A DNA stretch of 64,000 nucleotides from Jannaschia sp. M317 (GCF_025141175.1 NZ_CP081155.1:3005001-3069000), one strand, 5' to 3'; positions 35,990 to 45,102 are shown, counted from the stretch's first letter. Notes: a model not told the origin generated them from the letters alone. A program made the numbers and translations.

Positions 35990-36565
35990 TCAGTGGTTTG
36001 CAATAGAGAGCCAGACCCGGTCAAAGGCCTGCTCGATCAAGGTTTCCGGAATTGGTTGCCCGGAGAGCACCGCGCTGCGGGCGAGCTGCATGGCCGGGGC
36101 CACCAGCAAAAGCGTCAGAAGGCCGGTATCAAGATCGGCCAGCGTGCCGTCATCCACCCCACGCCTGAGAAGCGCCGCGATCTCTTCGCCGTAGTCATCG
36201 GCGATCGCCTGCTGTTCGGGCAGCAGGATCTTTGCGGCCGTGGCGTAGTCGAGAAACAGGAAGTCATGCGGCCGGCCGCGCACGAAGTGGAACATCCCGA
36301 ACCACATCCCCCGCACCAGCTGCGCGCTGTCGATCTGCGCGCGGGCTTGGGTGATGCAGGCATGAAGATCTGCCTTGAGCTCCATGTAGACCTGCCGGAG
36401 CATGTCGTCCTTGTTCTCGAAGTGGACATAGACCGTGCCAGCGGACACTTTGGCCCGCGCGACGATGCGCGCGATGTTCACCGACGAGATGCCATTTTCG
36501 ACCACTTCGGCGACAAGTGCGTTCCGAAGCTTTCTCCTGGTCTCTTCCTTGCCAAGTCTCGCCAT
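35990..36565 (-). CDS. TetR/AcrR family transcriptional regulator
   Basis: A 191-residue repressor. The N-terminal helix-turn-helix is ISSVNIARIVARAKVSAGTVYVHFENKDDM, standard for TetR. The rest is a helical ligand-binding domain. ATG 36565 (MARLGKEETRRKLR) has GAGGG upstream and leaves the 22-bp palindrome in the leader. The alternative start at 36592 would put the operator against the start codon. It is first in an operon with the SDR. Confidence 0.9.
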   Translation of the reverse strand: MARLGKEETRRKLRNALVAEVVENGISSVNIARIVARAKVSAGTVYVHFENKDDMLRQVYMELKADLHACITQARAQIDSAQLVRGMWFGMFHFVRGRPHDFLFLDYATAAKILLPEQQAIADDYGEEIAALLRRGVDDGTLADLDTGLLTLLLVAPAMQLARSAVLSGQPIPETLIEQAFDRVWLSIANH

Positions 36566-36595
36566 TGATTGCCCTCGGTTGATATCGGGCATTTA

Positions 36596-36617
36596 TGATA
36601 ATGAATATTCATTATCA
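36596..36617. promoter_or_regulatory. 22-bp perfect palindrome, probable TetR operator
   Basis: TGATAATGAAT is followed directly by its exact reverse complement. It lies about 30 bp upstream of the TetR start codon in otherwise GC-rich DNA, the expected place and size for a TetR-family dimer site with autoregulation. Confidence 0.75.
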
Positions 36618-36751
36618 AGAGGGATCATGCGTTAGTTCGTGTGGACCATCACAGTCCCACGCGTGTGACCGAAGGCTCAAGGCGCAGCCAAGCCTCTTTC
36701 GGATGTCTTGTTTTTGGATGGCACCCGGATCGCGGACGCTGCCGGGGGGGG

Positions 36752-37792
36752 TTACCCTGCGTGGATCAAGGTCCCGAATAGCCGAGGCTCCAGCGTGTCG
36801 GCGTCAAAAAGCGCCCCCTGCGTCAGAACCGATACCGCGTCATGGCTGTGCAGGCTTTCCTGATGACTGGCGACCACGCGATAGTCGCGCACGCCCGCGC
36901 AGCCCGACAGGCCCTCGGCAAACAGGCGCGCGGCGTCTTCGACAAAAATCGGGTTGGCGGCGTTCAACTCGGCAAAGGCCTGTTCATCTTCGCGCTTGAC
37001 CATCACCTGCGTCTCGGTCGGCACCTGGGCGCGACAGATCTCCACCAGATCCTCGACCGTAACCGTGCCCGTCACCTCGACCGACAGCCGTGCAACGGAA
37101 CGCTGCGAATGCGGCGTGGCCAGTTGGCCGCGCGTGCGGCGGGCATGTTCCGACAGCTCCAGCGAGCAGGGGCAGGTCGAAGAATAGACGTAGTCGAGAT
37201 GCAGGATGCGACGGCGGCTTTCGCCTGTTTGCACCACCTCCATCGCGACATCGTAATACTGCCATCCCTTCAGGCCAGAGCGGAGGCTTTGGACCTGCAA
37301 CGGCAGGGAAAACCGCAGCAGCAACCGCGCATCAAACGCCCCCAGATCGCGCAGGTAGTCGTCCAGCGCGGCCTCGACCACATCGAAGCCGACCGCCCGT
37401 TCCGCATGCACATAGAACGACCGCATGATACGCGACATGTTGATGCCCTTGGCCCCGGCGGCCAGGCTGACCGTGCCGGTCACCGACACCTCGGCCAGAT
37501 GCGGCGCGCCTCGCGTCTCGACCTGCATGGGCAGGCGGAAGTTGGAGATACCGACATGCTGGATCGGGCGGTCGGCCCCCTTGATCAGGCTGGCGGGACC
37601 GTTCTGCAGATCGGGCAGCGTTTCGCGATAGGCTTCGCTGCTGGCAAAGCTGGGATAGACGGTGGACAGATCGGGATAGGCTTCGGCCAGCGCGGGCTGC
37701 CCGCTGCTGGCATAGCGGCGCAGGATGTCGGCGGCTTGCCGGGCCTCCGCCTCGGTGGGCGAGCGGTCAATATCCGGTGTGTGGACGTTCAT
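36752..37792 (-). CDS. folE2: GTP cyclohydrolase FolE2
   Basis: 346 residues of the FolE2 (COG1469, type IB) family, which makes dihydroneopterin triphosphate from GTP for folate and can work with metals other than zinc. Visible signatures are DVQNGPASLIKGA-like sequence near the N terminus, VGISNFRLPM, GINMSRIM, the SSTCPCSLELSEHA cysteine motif and the C-terminal SHQESLHSHDA. I found no clear Zur box in the upstream 180 bp. Downstream folate genes are elsewhere in the window (folB-folP). Confidence 0.95.
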   Translation of the reverse strand: MNVHTPDIDRSPTEAEARQAADILRRYASSGQPALAEAYPDLSTVYPSFASSEAYRETLPDLQNGPASLIKGADRPIQHVGISNFRLPMQVETRGAPHLAEVSVTGTVSLAAGAKGINMSRIMRSFYVHAERAVGFDVVEAALDDYLRDLGAFDARLLLRFSLPLQVQSLRSGLKGWQYYDVAMEVVQTGESRRRILHLDYVYSSTCPCSLELSEHARRTRGQLATPHSQRSVARLSVEVTGTVTVEDLVEICRAQVPTETQVMVKREDEQAFAELNAANPIFVEDAARLFAEGLSGCAGVRDYRVVASHQESLHSHDAVSVLTQGALFDADTLEPRLFGTLIHAG

Positions 37793-37972
37793 GTCGTCCC
37801 TCCCTTCGGTTCACGCGATCGGCCATATCTGTGCCTTCCGGGCCATCTTCTCAAGGCCCGATCGCTCTCGCAAAGGCTAGATAGACCGCCGCGACAGCTT
37901 TCCCAGACCCGAACCGGCAGATGCCTGCGCCAAAACGACACCGGCGCCGCCAATCGGCGACACCGGCATCCG

Positions 37973-38455
37973 TCAGAGCGCCCGTGCCATATCGGTCGCG
38001 GGGATCGTCACGCCGTTGCGCACCTGCGGGGCCGGGGCGGCATCGGTCCAGCCATGACGCGCCAGAAACGGGCGCGCCATGTCGCTGGCCCGCACGGTCA
38101 GACGGGTCAGCCCGCGCACCCGTGCGTGGTTTTCTAGAACCGCCAGAAGGGCATCAGCGGTTCCCGTGCCGCGCACTTCGGGCAGGACGTAGGCGAAATC
38201 CAGATAGCCATCGCCGCGCAAGGTGACGAAACCGGTGACGATCTCGCCTTCCTGCGCGACCCAGACGGCCTGGTCACCCAGCCTGTCGGCAAAGGCCGCG
38301 GGCGTCGGACGCTCGGGCAGCCAAGCGTGGCGTTGGGCTGCGTCATAGCGGGGCGTGGCCCCCTCATGAACGCCGCGCCAGAACACCCCCGTGATGGCGG
38401 GCAGATCGGCGGGGGTCGCGCGCCGCACCTCCCGCCGTGGGGCGGGACCAGCCAT
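37973..38455 (-). CDS. GNAT family N-acetyltransferase
   Basis: 160 residues with the GNAT fold: RRATPADLPAITGVF at the N terminus, the beta4 strand DFAYVLPEVRGTGTADALL giving the acetyl-CoA pyrophosphate loop (RGTGTA), and PFLARHGW near the end. The acceptor substrate is unknown. The start codon shares one base with the metZ stop (TGATG), so it is co-transcribed with metZ and presumably under the same SAM control. Confidence 0.87.
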   Translation of the reverse strand: MAGPAPRREVRRATPADLPAITGVFWRGVHEGATPRYDAAQRHAWLPERPTPAAFADRLGDQAVWVAQEGEIVTGFVTLRGDGYLDFAYVLPEVRGTGTADALLAVLENHARVRGLTRLTVRASDMARPFLARHGWTDAAPAPQVRNGVTIPATDMARAL

Positions 38456-39648
38456 CAGGCTGCGTCCAGCGCGTCCAGAACGTCCGCGATCAGATCGTCG
38501 GTGTCCTCCAACCCCAGGGACAGGCGGATCAATCCGGGGGTAATGCCCAGCGCGACCTTCTGGTCATCGGGCAGACGCTGATGCGTCGTGGTTGCCGGAT
38601 GGGTGGCGATGGATTTGGCGTCGCCCAGGTTGTTGGAGATGATGACGATCTCCAGCGCGTTCAGGAACCGGAACGCGGCGTCCTTGCCGCCCGCCAGATC
38701 CAGCGCGACGACAGTGCCGCCCTTGGCCATCTGGGACCGGGCCAGCGCGGCCTGCGGGTGGCTGTCGAGATGCGGATGAATGACACGGGCCAGCTTGCCG
38801 TGACCCGCCAATGCGTGGGCCAGCCGTTCAGCGGTGTCGGCCTGGGCACGGACGCGCAGGTCCATCGTCTCCAACCCCTTGAGCATGACCCAGGCGTTGA
38901 ACGGGCTCATGGAGCCGCCGGTATGCTTGAGATAGGGTTCGGCCACCTTGCGGACGAAATCCTTGGTGCCACAGATCACGCCGCCCAGACAGCGCCCCTG
39001 CCCGTCGACGTGCTTGGTGGTCGAATAGACAACGACGTCGACCCCCAATTCCACGGCGCGCGAAAACGTGGGCGTGGCAAAGACGTTGTCGCAGATCACT
39101 GTGGCACCGACCGCATGGGCCAGTTTGGCCACGGCCGCGATGTCGATCACCTCCAGCGTGGGGTTCGACACGCTTTCGAAAAAGACGGCCTTGGTATCGG
39201 CGCGGATCGCGGCCTTCCAGGCATCCAGATCGGTGCCATCGACCAGCGTGACCTCTACCCCGTAGCGCGGCAGAACCTCGTCGAGGATGTACAAACACGA
39301 CCCGAACAGCGCGCGGCCCGCAACCACATGGTCGCCTGCCTTCAACATCGAGACCAGCGCGCCGTTGACGGCGGCCATGCCCGAGGCGGTGGCAAAGGCA
39401 TCCTCGGTCCCTTCCAACGCGGCGATGCGATCCTCGAACATGGCAACCGTCGGGTTGCCGTAACGGGCGTAGATGAATTCTTCGCGGGTGCTTTCGAGGA
39501 AGCGCGCCTCGGCGGCCTCGGCGGTGTCGTAGACGAAGCCCTGGGTCAGAAACATCGCCTCGCTGACTTCACCATATTGCGAGCGGCGAGTACCGGCATG
39601 CACGGCGAGCGTCCGGGGGGAGCGGGATTTGGAACGTGTGTCCTTCAT
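38455..39648 (-). CDS. metZ: O-succinylhomoserine sulfhydrylase
   Basis: A 397-residue PLP enzyme of the Cys/Met metabolism family that makes homocysteine from O-succinylhomoserine and sulfide. Signatures are YARYGNPT, ATASGMAAVNGAL, FFESVSNPTLEVIDI, the VICDNVFATP Asp and the PLP lysine in VYSTTKHVDGQG. ATG 39648 has a strong AGGAGG. A SAM-II-like riboswitch lies in the leader, as commonly found before metZ in alphaproteobacteria, supporting this assignment over cystathionine lyases. Confidence 0.95.
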   Translation of the reverse strand: MKDTRSKSRSPRTLAVHAGTRRSQYGEVSEAMFLTQGFVYDTAEAAEARFLESTREEFIYARYGNPTVAMFEDRIAALEGTEDAFATASGMAAVNGALVSMLKAGDHVVAGRALFGSCLYILDEVLPRYGVEVTLVDGTDLDAWKAAIRADTKAVFFESVSNPTLEVIDIAAVAKLAHAVGATVICDNVFATPTFSRAVELGVDVVVYSTTKHVDGQGRCLGGVICGTKDFVRKVAEPYLKHTGGSMSPFNAWVMLKGLETMDLRVRAQADTAERLAHALAGHGKLARVIHPHLDSHPQAALARSQMAKGGTVVALDLAGGKDAAFRFLNALEIVIISNNLGDAKSIATHPATTTHQRLPDDQKVALGITPGLIRLSLGLEDTDDLIADVLDALDAA

Positions 39649-39733
39649 GGTGGGCCTCCTTCGGGCCAAATCAAAACGCACCTGTCGGAAAGCCGGAGGG
39701 GATCACACATCCCCGAGCCTCTTTAGCGGTTTA

Positions 39734-39786
39734 TTTTTTAGCGGCAGAGCCGATCAGAGGGCCGCAATCCGGTACAAATCCCCTCT
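39734..39786 (-). promoter_or_regulatory. SAM-II-type riboswitch upstream of metZ
   Basis: On the minus strand the order is AGAGGG (P1 5' strand), a loop GATTTGTACCGGATTGCGG, CCCTCT (P1 3' strand), then GATCGG and GCTAAAAAA. Stem, GATTT..ACCGGATTGC loop and 3' GCTAAA element match the compact SAM-II H-type pseudoknot in spacing and sequence as I recall it. A second CCGCTAAA follows (39718-39730), and a GGGGAT/ATCCCC hairpin lies at 39698-39714, perhaps in the expression platform. The remaining bases up to 40012 show no gene. Confidence 0.8.
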
Positions 39787-40012
39787 TGGCCGGGGTTAGA
39801 CCCCGGCGCGCGCTGCGTCAAGCTGCCTGACTGGAAAAGAAACGTGGGGCGAACCCGGACCCCGGCGCCCCGCAAGGCGTGACCGCCGCGCCCCTGCCCG
39901 GCGTCGTGGCACCGGCCAGGGCACCACCCGGGCCCATGGGATCGGTGCCCTTGCAATCCGGCCCTGCCCACAGAAGGGTAGCGCCGGACACGCACGCCAT
40001 CGGAGCCACGCC

Positions 40013-40717
40013 ATGCAGGATCCCATCGACCTCTACTTCTGGCCGACGCCGAACGGCTGGAAGGCCAGCATCGCGCTGGAGGAATTCGGCCTGCCCTATC
40101 GCACGCACCTGATCGACATTGGCGCGGGCGATCAGTTCAAGCCGGAGTTTCTGGCCATTTCCCCCAACAACCGGATGCCCGCGATCACCGACCCGGAGGG
40201 ACCGGATGGCAAACCGATCTCGATCTTTGAATCCGGGGCGATCCTGCAATACCTCGCGCGCAAGACCGGGCAGTTCGGCGGCCCGACCGAACGCGACCGC
40301 ATTGCGGTGGATCAATGGTTGATGTGGCAGATGGGCGGGCTGGGACCGATGGCCGGACAGGCGCATCATTTCCTGAAATACGCCCCCAAGATGGAGCCGC
40401 CCAACGATCTGCCCTATGCCAAGGACCGCTACCGCAACGAGACGGGGCGGTTGTATCGCGTGATGGACACGCAACTGGCCAGGCACCGCTATCTGGCAGG
40501 CGATTTCTATTCCATCGCGGACATGGCGTGCTGGGGGTGGGCCTCGCTTTGGGAAGGGCAGCAGCAGACGCTGGAAGACAAACCGAACCTGGCGCGATGG
40601 CTGGACGACGTCGGTGCGCGCCCGGCCGTGCAGGCGGGACGCGCCCTTCATGCCGAGAAACGTGGCGAATCGCCCAGCAAGGACGCGCAGGCCAAGTTGT
40701 TCGGGCAAAAGGGGTGA
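40013..40717 (+). CDS. Glutathione S-transferase family protein, YfcG/Nu-class-like
   Basis: 234 residues. The N-terminal thioredoxin-fold domain reads IDLYFWPTPNGWKASIALEE, then DIGAGDQFKPEFLAISPNNRMPAI and FESGAILQYLA. The helical GST C domain follows. TPNGxK in place of a catalytic Cys or Tyr and the IGAGDQFKPEFL stretch are typical of YfcG/YghU-like disulfide-bond reductases using glutathione. It stands alone, divergent from metZ. Confidence 0.9.
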   Translation: MQDPIDLYFWPTPNGWKASIALEEFGLPYRTHLIDIGAGDQFKPEFLAISPNNRMPAITDPEGPDGKPISIFESGAILQYLARKTGQFGGPTERDRIAVDQWLMWQMGGLGPMAGQAHHFLKYAPKMEPPNDLPYAKDRYRNETGRLYRVMDTQLARHRYLAGDFYSIADMACWGWASLWEGQQQTLEDKPNLARWLDDVGARPAVQAGRALHAEKRGESPSKDAQAKLFGQKG

Positions 40718-40852
40718 TCCGGGGGAACTCGGACCTTGGCCCGATGCTTGTATCCCTGCCCCTCGCGAAGGTGTCAGCGGTGACAGGGGTTTGCAGACTG
40801 GCCTCGCGCCCCCCATCTGCTAGGGTGCCGCAACAGATAGAGGGGAACCGTC

Positions 40853-40948
40853 ATGAAGCCGACGGGCATGCAGAAAACCGCTTTCGCCGCGCTGGCCGTT
40901 CTGGTCGCCCTGGCGGGTCTGGGCGTTCTCGATGGCGGAGTTCTCTGA
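40853..40948 (+). CDS. 31-residue hydrophobic peptide heading the TelA operon
   Basis: A short open frame, MKPTGMQKTAFAALAVLVAL then AGLGVLDGGVL. It has a positively charged N terminus and one predicted membrane helix (about residues 9-25). GAGGGG lies 8 bases before the ATG and the stop is 3 bp before the XpaC-like gene, so it is placed like a real first gene. I recognise no family. It could be a membrane peptide of the envelope system or a leader peptide. Confidence 0.55.
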   Translation: MKPTGMQKTAFAALAVLVALAGLGVLDGGVL

Positions 40949-40951
40949 GCG

Positions 40952-41836
40952 ATGGCACAGCGATTCGGCGGCGAGTTCAGCCCTGACGGAAACAAACGGC
41001 CCGCAGCAGCGCCAGCCACGGCGCTGACGCCGCCGCTGGCCGGCCGGGCACGGACCTCGATCCTGATGGGTCTGTCGGCCCTGCCGGTCGTGACCGCCTT
41101 CTTTCAGGACGGGGCGACGTCGCTGGCGATCAATATCCTGGCGGCGGCGGTGCTGTTTGGCGGCGCGCTGGTCACCCGCGAGGGTCTGAAGGCAGAGGCC
41201 GCCTGGACCGCCCGCAAGATCGCCCGCCGCCCCGCCGTCCCGCGCAAGATCCTGGGGGCCGTGCTGACCGGCGCGGGGGTGACCCTGGCCGCGATGACGG
41301 GCTTTTCCGGCCTGTTTGCCGGGATCGTCTATGGCATCGTCGCGGCGGGTCTGCATCTGACCGCCTTTGGCCTGGACCCGATGACCGACAAGGGGATGGA
41401 GGGGGTCGACACCTTCCAGACCGACCGGGTCGCCCGGTCCATCGAAGAGGCGGAAAAGCACCTGGCCGCGATGCAGGACGCCGTTCTGCGCGCCCGCGAC
41501 CGCGAGGCCGAAAGCCGGGTCGCCCGGGTCGTCGCCCGCGCCCGAGAGATGTTCCGCGCGGTCGAAGACGACCCCCGCGACCTGTCGGCGGCGCGCAAGT
41601 TTCTGGGCGTCTATTTGATGGGCGCCCGCGACGCGACGGCCAAATTTGCCGACCTCTATGCCGCGACCAGGGATCCGGTCGTGAAGACCGAGTACTTTGC
41701 CCTTCTCGACGACCTCGAAAAGGGTATGGACGCAAAGCGAGAGACGCTCCTGATTACGGACCGCACCGATCTGGACGTCGAAATCGAAGTTCTGCGGGAC
41801 CGTCTGAAACGAGACGGCCTGCCCACTGGGGAGTAA
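40952..41836 (+). CDS. XpaC-like membrane protein (BCIP-hydrolysis family)
   Basis: 294 residues. After a basic N-terminal tail there are hydrophobic segments around 38-66 and 104-136, then a helical cytoplasmic domain from about 145 with long coiled-coil character (VARSIEEAEKHLAAMQDAVLRARDREAES). The layout and the immediate telA neighbour fit the XpaC family (5-bromo-4-chloroindolyl phosphate hydrolysis protein), whose biochemical role is unknown. Genes of this family are repeatedly found beside telA. Confidence 0.78.
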   Translation: MAQRFGGEFSPDGNKRPAAAPATALTPPLAGRARTSILMGLSALPVVTAFFQDGATSLAINILAAAVLFGGALVTREGLKAEAAWTARKIARRPAVPRKILGAVLTGAGVTLAAMTGFSGLFAGIVYGIVAAGLHLTAFGLDPMTDKGMEGVDTFQTDRVARSIEEAEKHLAAMQDAVLRARDREAESRVARVVARAREMFRAVEDDPRDLSAARKFLGVYLMGARDATAKFADLYAATRDPVVKTEYFALLDDLEKGMDAKRETLLITDRTDLDVEIEVLRDRLKRDGLPTGE

Positions 41837-41839
41837 TCA

Positions 41840-43033
41840 ATGGACACCAAGACGCGTTCCGACGCCGCCGCCATCGCCGCCGAAGTCGATCAGGTCGCCG
41901 CCGTGACCCTGCCCGAGCCGGGGCGCGAGATCGTGCCGCTGGAAACGGCACCTGCGCCGGTCGCCGCCGACATTCGCCGCCGCATGGACGAGCTGGACAT
42001 GACCGACACCCAGTCGATCATCGAATTCGGCTCTGCCGCCCAGGCCGAGCTGCAACAGATCAGCCAGGCGATGCTGGCGGACGTCAAGAACAAGGACGTG
42101 GGCCCGGCGGGCGACAGCCTGCGGTCGATCGTGTCCACTATCCGCGGCTTTTCGGTCAATGAACTGGACGTGCGCCGCAAACGGTCGCTGTGGGAAAAAC
42201 TGCTGGGCCGCGCCGCACCGTTTTCCAAATTCGTGGCCAAGTTCGAGGACGTGCAGGGCCAGATCGACAAGGTGACCGACGACCTGCTCAAGCATGAGCA
42301 TGTGCTGCTCAAGGACATCAAATCGCTCGACAAGCTCTATGAGAAGACGCTCGATTTCTATGAGCAGCTGGGGCTCTATATTTCCGCGGGCGAGGCCAAG
42401 CTGGCCGAGCTGGACGCGACGACGATCCCCGCCAAGGAAGCGGCGGTCGAGGCCCTGCCCGAAGACGACAAGATGATCGGCAGCCAGGAACTCCGCGATC
42501 TGCGTGCCGCCCGCGACGATCTGGAACGCCGCGTCCACGACCTGAAACTGACGCGCCAGGTCACGATGCAAAGCCTGCCGTCGATCCGGCTGGTGCAGGA
42601 AAACGACAAGAGCCTCGTCACCAAGATCAATTCCACCCTCGTCAATACCGTGCCGCTTTGGGAAACGCAGCTTGCGCAGGCCGTGACGATCCAGCGGTCC
42701 CGTGAAGCCGCCGAAGCGGTGCGCGATGCCAACGACCTGACCAACGAGTTGCTGACCGCCAACGCCAAGAACCTACGCGAAGCCAATACCGTGGTCCGCA
42801 CGGAGATGGAGCGTGGCGTCTTCGACATCGAGGCCGTCCGCCAGGCCAACGAGGACCTGGTCGCCACGATCAACGAAAGCCTGCAAATCGCCGACGAGGG
42901 CAAGGCCCGGCGCGCCGCCGCCGAAGAAGAGCTGGAGCGCATGGAGAAGGAGCTGCGCACGACGCTGGCCTCGGCCAGTGCGCGCCGCGATGGCACGGGC
43001 GATACTGCGGGCACTTCGGTTCCCAACACCTGA
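41840..43033 (+). CDS. telA: Toxic anion resistance protein TelA family
   Basis: 397 residues, mostly alpha-helical and soluble. Typical TelA stretches are IIEFGSAAQAELQQIS, LWEKLLGRAAPFSKFVAKFEDVQGQID, RLVQENDKSLVTKINSTLVNTVPLWETQLAQAV and a C-terminal coiled coil. TelA proteins are linked to tellurite and envelope stress tolerance and often work with XpaC and Ter proteins. The mechanism is not known. It is 3 bp after the XpaC-like gene and shares one base with the next gene (TGATG). Confidence 0.9.
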   Translation: MDTKTRSDAAAIAAEVDQVAAVTLPEPGREIVPLETAPAPVAADIRRRMDELDMTDTQSIIEFGSAAQAELQQISQAMLADVKNKDVGPAGDSLRSIVSTIRGFSVNELDVRRKRSLWEKLLGRAAPFSKFVAKFEDVQGQIDKVTDDLLKHEHVLLKDIKSLDKLYEKTLDFYEQLGLYISAGEAKLAELDATTIPAKEAAVEALPEDDKMIGSQELRDLRAARDDLERRVHDLKLTRQVTMQSLPSIRLVQENDKSLVTKINSTLVNTVPLWETQLAQAVTIQRSREAAEAVRDANDLTNELLTANAKNLREANTVVRTEMERGVFDIEAVRQANEDLVATINESLQIADEGKARRAAAEEELERMEKELRTTLASASARRDGTGDTAGTSVPNT

Positions 43034-43980
43034 TGCGTCTGCTCAGCTTTCTGACGGCGGGCTGCATGTCCGTCCTGCTGGCCGCCTGCCAGACCGTGCC
43101 GCCCCCGGTCGCGCAATCCCCGGTGCCGCAGGCGCGCCCGGCCCCAGCAAGACCGCCGGCGGCCGCCCCCTCCAGAGAGAGCGCGTCGCTGGCTTTGCTG
43201 TACCGGCGCCTGGAACAAAGGTTGCTGGCCCAGGGCCTGTTGCGGCGGGATGGGGGCGGTCCGGATACCGCCTTCGGGGCGCGCGAACTGGCGCGCAACT
43301 TCGAACGGATCGCATTGTTTTCCGAATACGTTCAGATCAACGGCCGCTACATCCCCCAACAATCCCGCGCCCAGCTGCGCCGTTGGGAAGATCCGGTGAG
43401 GATTCAGCTCCACTTCGGTGCCTCCGTTTCCGACAAGATGCGCCGCGAGGACACGAACCGCATTCACGCCTATGTCGCCCGCCTGCGTCGTCTGACAAAC
43501 CACCCCATCGGCCTTGTCACGTCGGGGGGCAACTACCACGTGTTTGTCGTGAACCTTGATGAACAACGCGCCCTCGCCCCCGCGATCCAGGCAGCCGAAC
43601 CGGCTCTCGGCAAATCAACCGTGCGCGAGCTGACCCAGCTTGACCGCAGCACCTATTGCGCGGTCTTCGCTTCGTCGTCCTCGGCGGCGCCGAACCGCTA
43701 TGTCTCGGCCATCGCGCTGATCCGGACGGAACATCCCGATCTGATGCGCCTGGCCTGCTATCACGAAGAAATCGCGCAGGGCCTGGGCCTGGCCAACGAC
43801 AGCCCCGAGGCGCGGCCCTCGATCTTCAACGACGACGAGGAATTCGCCCTGCTCACGCGCCACGACGAGCTGCTGTTGCGCATGCTCTACGATCGACGGC
43901 TTTCGGTGGGTCAAACCGCCGACGAGGCCCGCCCCATCATCCGACAGATTGCCGGCGAACTCGCCGGTGGCCGCACGTAA
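43033..43980 (+). CDS. DUF2927 lipoprotein
   Basis: 315 residues. A lipoprotein signal (LLAAC lipobox, Cys19) precedes a Pro/Ala-rich spacer (residues 22-50) and a globular domain beginning SLALLYRRLEQRLLAQGLLRRDGG, with RRWEDPVRIQLHFG typical of DUF2927. A metalloprotease-like fold has been suggested for related families, but no HExxH is visible. It is probably outer-membrane anchored and faces the periplasm. It sits between telA and the SPFH gene in a tight operon. Confidence 0.82.
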   Translation: MRLLSFLTAGCMSVLLAACQTVPPPVAQSPVPQARPAPARPPAAAPSRESASLALLYRRLEQRLLAQGLLRRDGGGPDTAFGARELARNFERIALFSEYVQINGRYIPQQSRAQLRRWEDPVRIQLHFGASVSDKMRREDTNRIHAYVARLRRLTNHPIGLVTSGGNYHVFVVNLDEQRALAPAIQAAEPALGKSTVRELTQLDRSTYCAVFASSSSAAPNRYVSAIALIRTEHPDLMRLACYHEEIAQGLGLANDSPEARPSIFNDDEEFALLTRHDELLLRMLYDRRLSVGQTADEARPIIRQIAGELAGGRT

Positions 43981-43991
43981 AGGAGCGTCCC

Positions 43992-45101
43992 ATGCCCATC
44001 TTCGACTTCCTCTCGGGTCAGTTCATCGACGTCATCGAATGGACCGACGACACCCGCGACACGATGGTCTACCGCTTTGAACGCCATGGCCACGAAATCA
44101 AATACGGCGCCAAGCTGACGGTCCGCGAAGGGCAGGCCGCCGTCTTCATCCACGAAGGCCAGCTGGCCGACGTCTTCCTGCCCGGTCTCTACATGCTGGA
44201 GACCAACAACATGCCGATCATGACGACGCTCCAGCATTGGGACCACGGCTTCAAATCGCCCTTCAAGTCCGAGATCTATTTCGTCTCGACCACGCGGATG
44301 ACGGACCTGAAATGGGGCACCAAGAACCCGATCACCCTGCGCGATCCGGAATTCGGGCCCGTTCGCCTGCGCGCCTTCGGCACCTATTCGATCAAGGTCG
44401 GCGATCCAGCGCGGTTCATGACCGAAATCGTGGGCACCGACGGTGAATTCACCCGCGACGAGATTCAGTATCAGATCCGCAACATGATCGTGCAGGCCGC
44501 GTCCCGCGCGCTCGCCGCGTCGCGCATTCCCGTGCTCGACATGGCGGCCAATACCGATGACTTGGGCAAGATCGTGGCCGAACAGATCTCGGCCACCATC
44601 GCCGACTACGGGCTGACGGTGCCGGAACTCTATATCGAGAATATCTCCCTGCCGCCCGCCGTCGAGGCGGCCTTGGACAAGCGCACCTCGATGGGGGTGA
44701 TCGGCGATCTGGGCAAGTATCAGCAATTCGCGACCGCCGAGGCGATGCAGGCCGCCGCCGAACAACCCGGCGGCGGCATGGGCATGGGTTTGGGGGCCGG
44801 CATGGGCATGGCCATGGGCAACATGATGCAGGCCGGCCCCTGGGGCGCGCAACCCGCCGCCGCCGCACCGGCCCCGCCACCGCCGCCGCCGGTCGAACAC
44901 GTCTGGCACATCGCCGAAGACGGCGTGACCAAGGGTCCCTTCTCCAAGGCGCGCCTGGGCCGCATGGTCACCGACAGGGAGGTCACGCGCGAAACCTATG
45001 TCTGGACCCAAGGTCAGGACGGCTGGAAAAAGGCCGAGGACGTGGCAGAGCTGGCCCAGCTGTTCACCGTGATGCCGCCGCCGCCCCCGCCGGGGATCTG
45101 A
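43992..45101 (+). CDS. SPFH-domain protein with C-terminal GYF_2 domain (YdjI-like)
   Basis: 369 residues. An SPFH/band-7 domain covers about 1-240 (VREGQAAVFIHEGQLADVFLPG, then KWGTKNPITLRDPEFGPVRLRAFGTYSIKV). A Gly/Met-rich linker spans 259-280, a Pro/Ala linker 285-300, and a GYF_2 domain 302-352 (HIAEDGVTKGPFSKARLGRM, TYVWTQGQDGWKKAEDV). There is no N-terminal membrane helix, so membrane association would be peripheral. These proteins oligomerise on membranes, and GYF_2 suggests binding of Pro-rich partners. AAAGGAG precedes the ATG at 43992. Confidence 0.9.
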   Translation: MPIFDFLSGQFIDVIEWTDDTRDTMVYRFERHGHEIKYGAKLTVREGQAAVFIHEGQLADVFLPGLYMLETNNMPIMTTLQHWDHGFKSPFKSEIYFVSTTRMTDLKWGTKNPITLRDPEFGPVRLRAFGTYSIKVGDPARFMTEIVGTDGEFTRDEIQYQIRNMIVQAASRALAASRIPVLDMAANTDDLGKIVAEQISATIADYGLTVPELYIENISLPPAVEAALDKRTSMGVIGDLGKYQQFATAEAMQAAAEQPGGGMGMGLGAGMGMAMGNMMQAGPWGAQPAAAAPAPPPPPPVEHVWHIAEDGVTKGPFSKARLGRMVTDREVTRETYVWTQGQDGWKKAEDVAELAQLFTVMPPPPPPGI

Positions 45102-45102
45102 C

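Noticed and set aside
39741..39790. T-arm-like sequence (GGTACAAATCC) suggesting a tRNA.
   Set aside because: No acceptor or anticodon stem can be drawn, and the same bases on the other strand form the SAM-II aptamer.
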